Positions 20,650-21,050 of a DNA stretch of 21,050 nt are shown one piece after another. The position numbers were made by a program, and so were the translations under genes. Numbering within the stretch: position 1 is the stretch's first letter; every line of letters begins with the position of its first letter. Origin of the DNA: an uncultured Prevotella sp. (GTDB taxonomy: Bacteria > Bacteroidota > Bacteroidia > Bacteroidales > Bacteroidaceae); assembly GCA_900547085.1 (NCBI GenBank), contig URFI01000011.1:1-21050 (forward strand). Direction: 5' to 3'. The notes beneath the pieces are model-generated. The model ran no database searches, was not told where the DNA came from, and saw only the letters and a list, made by a program, of their open reading frames with translations.

Positions 20650-21050
20650 TGAATATATTGATTACAGCTATTGGTTCTTTTTCTGCCGATTGTGTTGTAA
20701 ACACATTGAGGCAAGCAGGTCATAAAGTAATTGGTTGCGATATTTATCCATCAATTTGGCATGCTGTGTCAAAGGATTGTAACAAGGTTTATCAAGTTCC
20801 CTTAGCAACGGAAGAGGAAAAATATGTTAAATCTCTTTTAAAAATTTCGAAGAAAGAAAGTATCCAATACATAATGCCATTGACTGATCTTGAGATAGAT
20901 GTATTAAATTGCTACAGAACGTTATTTGATGAAAATAAAATTGTGCTCTGCATTCAATCAGAAAAGACACTGGCAGTAGCGAGAAATAAAGAAATCCTTT
21001 GTAAATTGTTTCATGATGATAAACATGTGAATATACCAATATTTGTGAAT
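20649..21050 (+). CDS. ATP-grasp-type protein, N-terminal part (cut by window end)
   Basis: From the ATG at 20649, which overlaps the GNAT stop (TAATG), 134 codons are open to the end of the window. The start 'MNILITAIGSFSADCVVNTL', then 'AGHKVIGCDIYPS', followed by 'VYQVPLATEEEKYVKSLL' and 'IQYIMPLTDLEIDVL', is the pre-ATP-grasp Rossmann-like domain seen in carbamoyl-phosphate-synthase-like ATP-grasp proteins of polysaccharide loci. Near the edge 'AVARNKEILCKLF' matches the helix that leads into the ATP-grasp fold. Such proteins ligate a carboxylate to an amine using ATP. The catalytic domain lies outside the window, so the ligase role is inferred. Confidence 0.75.
   Translation, partial: MNILITAIGSFSADCVVNTLRQAGHKVIGCDIYPSIWHAVSKDCNKVYQVPLATEEEKYVKSLLKISKKESIQYIMPLTDLEIDVLNCYRTLFDENKIVLCIQSEKTLAVARNKEILCKLFHDDKHVNIPIFVN

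Overview
The window looks like chromosomal DNA of a Bacteroidetes bacterium, most likely Prevotella or a close relative. Four intergenic regions carry the Bacteroidetes promoter pattern (TTTG-like -33 box, 19-20 nt spacer, TAnnTTTG -7 box). Shine-Dalgarno sequences are weak, the gene neighbours are typical of the phylum, and there is a secreted protein with the Prevotella-style 'WNTICLPF' motif and a C-terminal 'GVYVMGGKKIMKR' tail. Genus is inferred; no rRNA is present.

Housekeeping part (1-10.6 kb). The left edge holds a minus-strand pair, a MATE-family transporter and a truncated cytidylate-kinase-like gene, overlapping by 29 nt. Then on the plus strand come xseA-xseB (exonuclease VII), ilvE (branched-chain aminotransferase) ending in two tandem terminator hairpins, trmB (tRNA m7G46 methyltransferase) and an Mrp/NBP35-type P-loop ATPase. 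Converging on them is a minus-strand run, fmt > tsaC > CLC chloride channel/transporter with two CBS domains.

Surface-polysaccharide part (10.6-21.05 kb). After a 650-nt non-coding region with promoters on both strands, a plus-strand cluster makes activated sugars: glf (UDP-galactofuranose), gmd and fcl (GDP-L-fucose), ugd (UDP-glucuronate). Then come a secreted protein of unknown function, a 70-aa acidic peptide, a decayed piece of a pRiA4b ORF-3/IS1096-passenger-like gene, and a sugar aminotransferase (DegT/StrS). The last 2 kb are visibly more AT-rich and hold a tightly packed trio: a fold-type-II PLP enzyme, a GNAT acetyltransferase and the start of an ATP-grasp-like protein cut by the window edge. 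I read this as the left end of a capsule or O-antigen type locus whose glycosyltransferases and export genes lie to the right.

The most unusual non-coding structure is a matched pair of four-unit, 22-bp-period repeat arrays, one upstream of trmB and one upstream of fmt, each reading toward its downstream gene. Two further arrays have a strict 9-bp period: one starts at the fmt stop codon, the other lies just before fcl. Protein oddities are an Mrp without the CxxC iron-sulfur motif and a CLC protein with valine at the usual proton-glutamate position. I see no rRNA, tRNA, CRISPR array or intact insertion sequence.
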